Shown: one piece after another, positions 5,025 to 5,808 of the stretch
Layout: every line of letters begins with the position of its first letter
Numbering within the stretch: position 1 is the first letter of the stretch
Origin: Desulfobacteraceae bacterium
Lineage (GTDB): Bacteria; Desulfobacterota; DSM-4660; Desulfatiglandales; Desulfatiglandaceae
Reading direction: 5' to 3'
NCBI GenBank assembly: GCA_030589225.1
Contig: JAUUWD010000117.1
Coordinates: forward strand, 1-5,808
DNA length: 5,808 bases
Program-made: the position numbers and the translations under genes
Notes under the pieces: model-generated
Database searches by the model: none
What the model saw: the letters and a program-made list of their open reading frames with translations, nothing else
What the model was told of the DNA's origin: nothing

Positions 5025-5030
5025 TGGAGA

Positions 5031-5402
5031 TTGGCCAGAATTGCGGGAGTTGATTTACCAAGGGGAAAAAGGATGGAGATTGCCTTAACCTATATTTATG
5101 GTATAGGCAGGAGTTCTTCACAAAAGATACTTAGCAAAGCGGAAATAGACTGGAATATCAAATCGGATGAAATCACAGCCGAGCAGCTCACCGGTATCCG
5201 GAAGATTATTGACGAAAAGTACCAAGTTGAAGGCGATCTCAGGCGTGAAATATCCATGAACATAAAAAGGCTAATGGATTTAGGCGCGTATCGCGGGCTG
5301 AGGCATAGAAGAGGTCTTCCGGTCAGAGGTCAGAGGACAAGTACTAATGCCAGGACGAGAAAAGGTCCTCGAAGGTCTGTCATGAGCAAGCGGAAAAAAT
5401 AG
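5031..5402 (+). CDS. rpsM: 30S ribosomal protein S13 (uS13)
   Basis: S13 lies in the head of the 30S subunit, contacts the P-site tRNA through its C-terminal tail and forms intersubunit bridges with the 50S. The 123-residue protein has the usual length. It begins [20 protein letters not shown] (1-20), with the helix-hairpin-helix-like segment [14 protein letters not shown] (21-34). The signature region includes [20 protein letters not shown] (85-104) and NARTRKGP (106-113), followed by a basic tail. The start is TTG 5031 with GAGGGAG 6 nt upstream, both by protein alignment and by spacing. The 206-nt spacer before it and the 17-nt spacer to rpsK suggest that rpsM begins a sub-operon here, as in the alpha operon of E. 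coli. Confidence 0.98.
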   Translation: MARIAGVDLPRGKRMEIALTYIYGIGRSSSQKILSKAEIDWNIKSDEITAEQLTGIRKIIDEKYQVEGDLRREISMNIKRLMDLGAYRGLRHRRGLPVRGQRTSTNARTRKGPRRSVMSKRKK

Positions 5403-5419
5403 TAATTTGAGGAAAGAGT

Positions 5420-5808
5420 ATGGCAAAAGCCACAAAAAAGAGAGGCAAGAGCAAGAAAGAGAAAAAAAATGTTCCCAGTGGAATTGTACATATACAATCC
5501 ACTTTTAATAACACTATCGTGACCATCACTGACCCTGCAGGAAACGTTATAGCCCAGTCAAGTGCAGGCAGGGGGGGCGTCAAGGGTTCGCGAAAAAGCA
5601 CGCCCTTTGCTGCCCAAATTGCTGGCCGGGATGCAATAAAACAGGCCATGGATCAGGGATTGAAAGTGGCTGAAGTGCGAGTGAAGGGACCGGGAGTAGG
5701 GAGGGAAGCAGCACTGCGTGCCCTTCAGGTAGAAGGGCTTACTGTGACCGTTATCAGGGATGTAACCCCGATACCCCACAATGGGTGCAGGCCCCCTAAG
5801 AGGCGAAG
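5420..5808 (+). CDS. rpsK: 30S ribosomal protein S11 (uS11), 3' end cut by the window
   Basis: S11 forms part of the 30S platform and the wall of the E site, with S18 and S21-family partners, and influences mRNA selection. From ATG 5420, with GAGGA at 5409-5413 and 6-nt spacing, 129 codons are read before the window ends. The last residues NGCRPPKRR show that only a few C-terminal residues are missing. The N-terminal tail (1-17) is rich in lysine. Core sequences include [19 protein letters not shown] (24-42), [18 protein letters not shown] (55-72), [17 protein letters not shown] (86-102) and [16 protein letters not shown] (112-127). A seven-G run (5571-5577) codes in frame for R51-G52-G53, where most homologues also have a glycine-rich turn, so no frameshift is implied. 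By operon order rpsD should follow. Confidence 0.97.
   Translation, partial: MAKATKKRGKSKKEKKNVPSGIVHIQSTFNNTIVTITDPAGNVIAQSSAGRGGVKGSRKSTPFAAQIAGRDAIKQAMDQGLKVAEVRVKGPGVGREAALRALQVEGLTVTVIRDVTPIPHNGCRPPKRR

Larger units (their letters stand above)
4825..5030 (+). promoter_or_regulatory. 206-nt spacer and possible leader before rpsM
   Basis: No convincing gene lies here. It holds two hairpins and, just before rpsM, a strong ribosome binding site. In E. coli the alpha operon begins at rpsM and is repressed by S4 through a pseudoknot in the rpsM leader, so a leader here would be in the expected place. I cannot identify the E. coli-type pseudoknot. A possible promoter, TTGCAG (4829-4834) with AAATAT (4852-4857) at 17-nt spacing, matches the -10 consensus poorly and is weak. 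Whether rpsM and following genes have their own transcript is not decidable from the sequence. Confidence 0.35.

Noticed and set aside
5571..5577. Run of seven Gs in rpsK as a frameshift or sequencing error
   Set aside because: The frame continues through it into perfectly typical S11 sequence on both sides, so the run is in frame as read.

Overview
The window is a continuous stretch of the bacterial spc/alpha ribosomal-protein operon. Twelve genes all lie on the + strand in the canonical order rpsN, rpsH, rplF, rplR, rpsE, rpmD, rplO, secY, infA, rpmJ, rpsM, rpsK. Only rpsK is cut, at its last few codons, by the window end. The stretch encodes six small-subunit proteins (S14, S8, S5, S13, S11 and, by its factor, the IF1 docking partner) and five large-subunit proteins (L6, L18, L30, L15, L36), together with SecY, the channel of the Sec translocon, and translation initiation factor IF1. 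I see no mobile element, CRISPR array, tRNA or rRNA, and no credible minus-strand gene.

Organism: clearly a bacterium. The zinc-ribbon S14 (four cysteines), the four-ligand zinc L36, infA placed directly upstream of rpmJ, moderate base composition (mid-40s % GC by eye) and the general look of the proteins fit a Gram-negative such as Desulfobacterota (former Deltaproteobacteria). That placement is an inference from residue patterns; no search was possible.

Layout: positions 5-674 hold rpsN and rpsH; 710-1736 rplF and rplR; 1819-3008 rpsE, rpmD and rplO, with rplO then almost touching secY (3011-4324); 4411-4824 infA and rpmJ; 5031-5808 rpsM and rpsK, the start of what is the alpha operon in E. 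coli. No map or adk gene lies between secY and infA, where many bacteria carry one or both. The genes work together in ribosome assembly and start of translation, and SecY is co-expressed so that export channel supply follows ribosome supply.

What is unusual lies between the genes. Several spacers are long for this operon (85, 121, 82, 86, 78 and 206 nt), and nearly every one holds a short inverted repeat. Four contain variants of a CCCGC/GCGGG hairpin; two of these, flanking infA, are near-identical over 19 bases (17 matches), so they look like copies of a dispersed palindromic repeat. One forms two mutually exclusive hairpins beginning at the infA stop codon. The rplF-rplR spacer can fold as a possible three-way junction, and the 206-nt spacer before rpsM holds two independent hairpins and could be a leader. 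Three genes (rpsN, rpsE, rpsM) appear to start at TTG. I found no previously undescribed protein system; the spacer RNA structures are the only candidates for something new.
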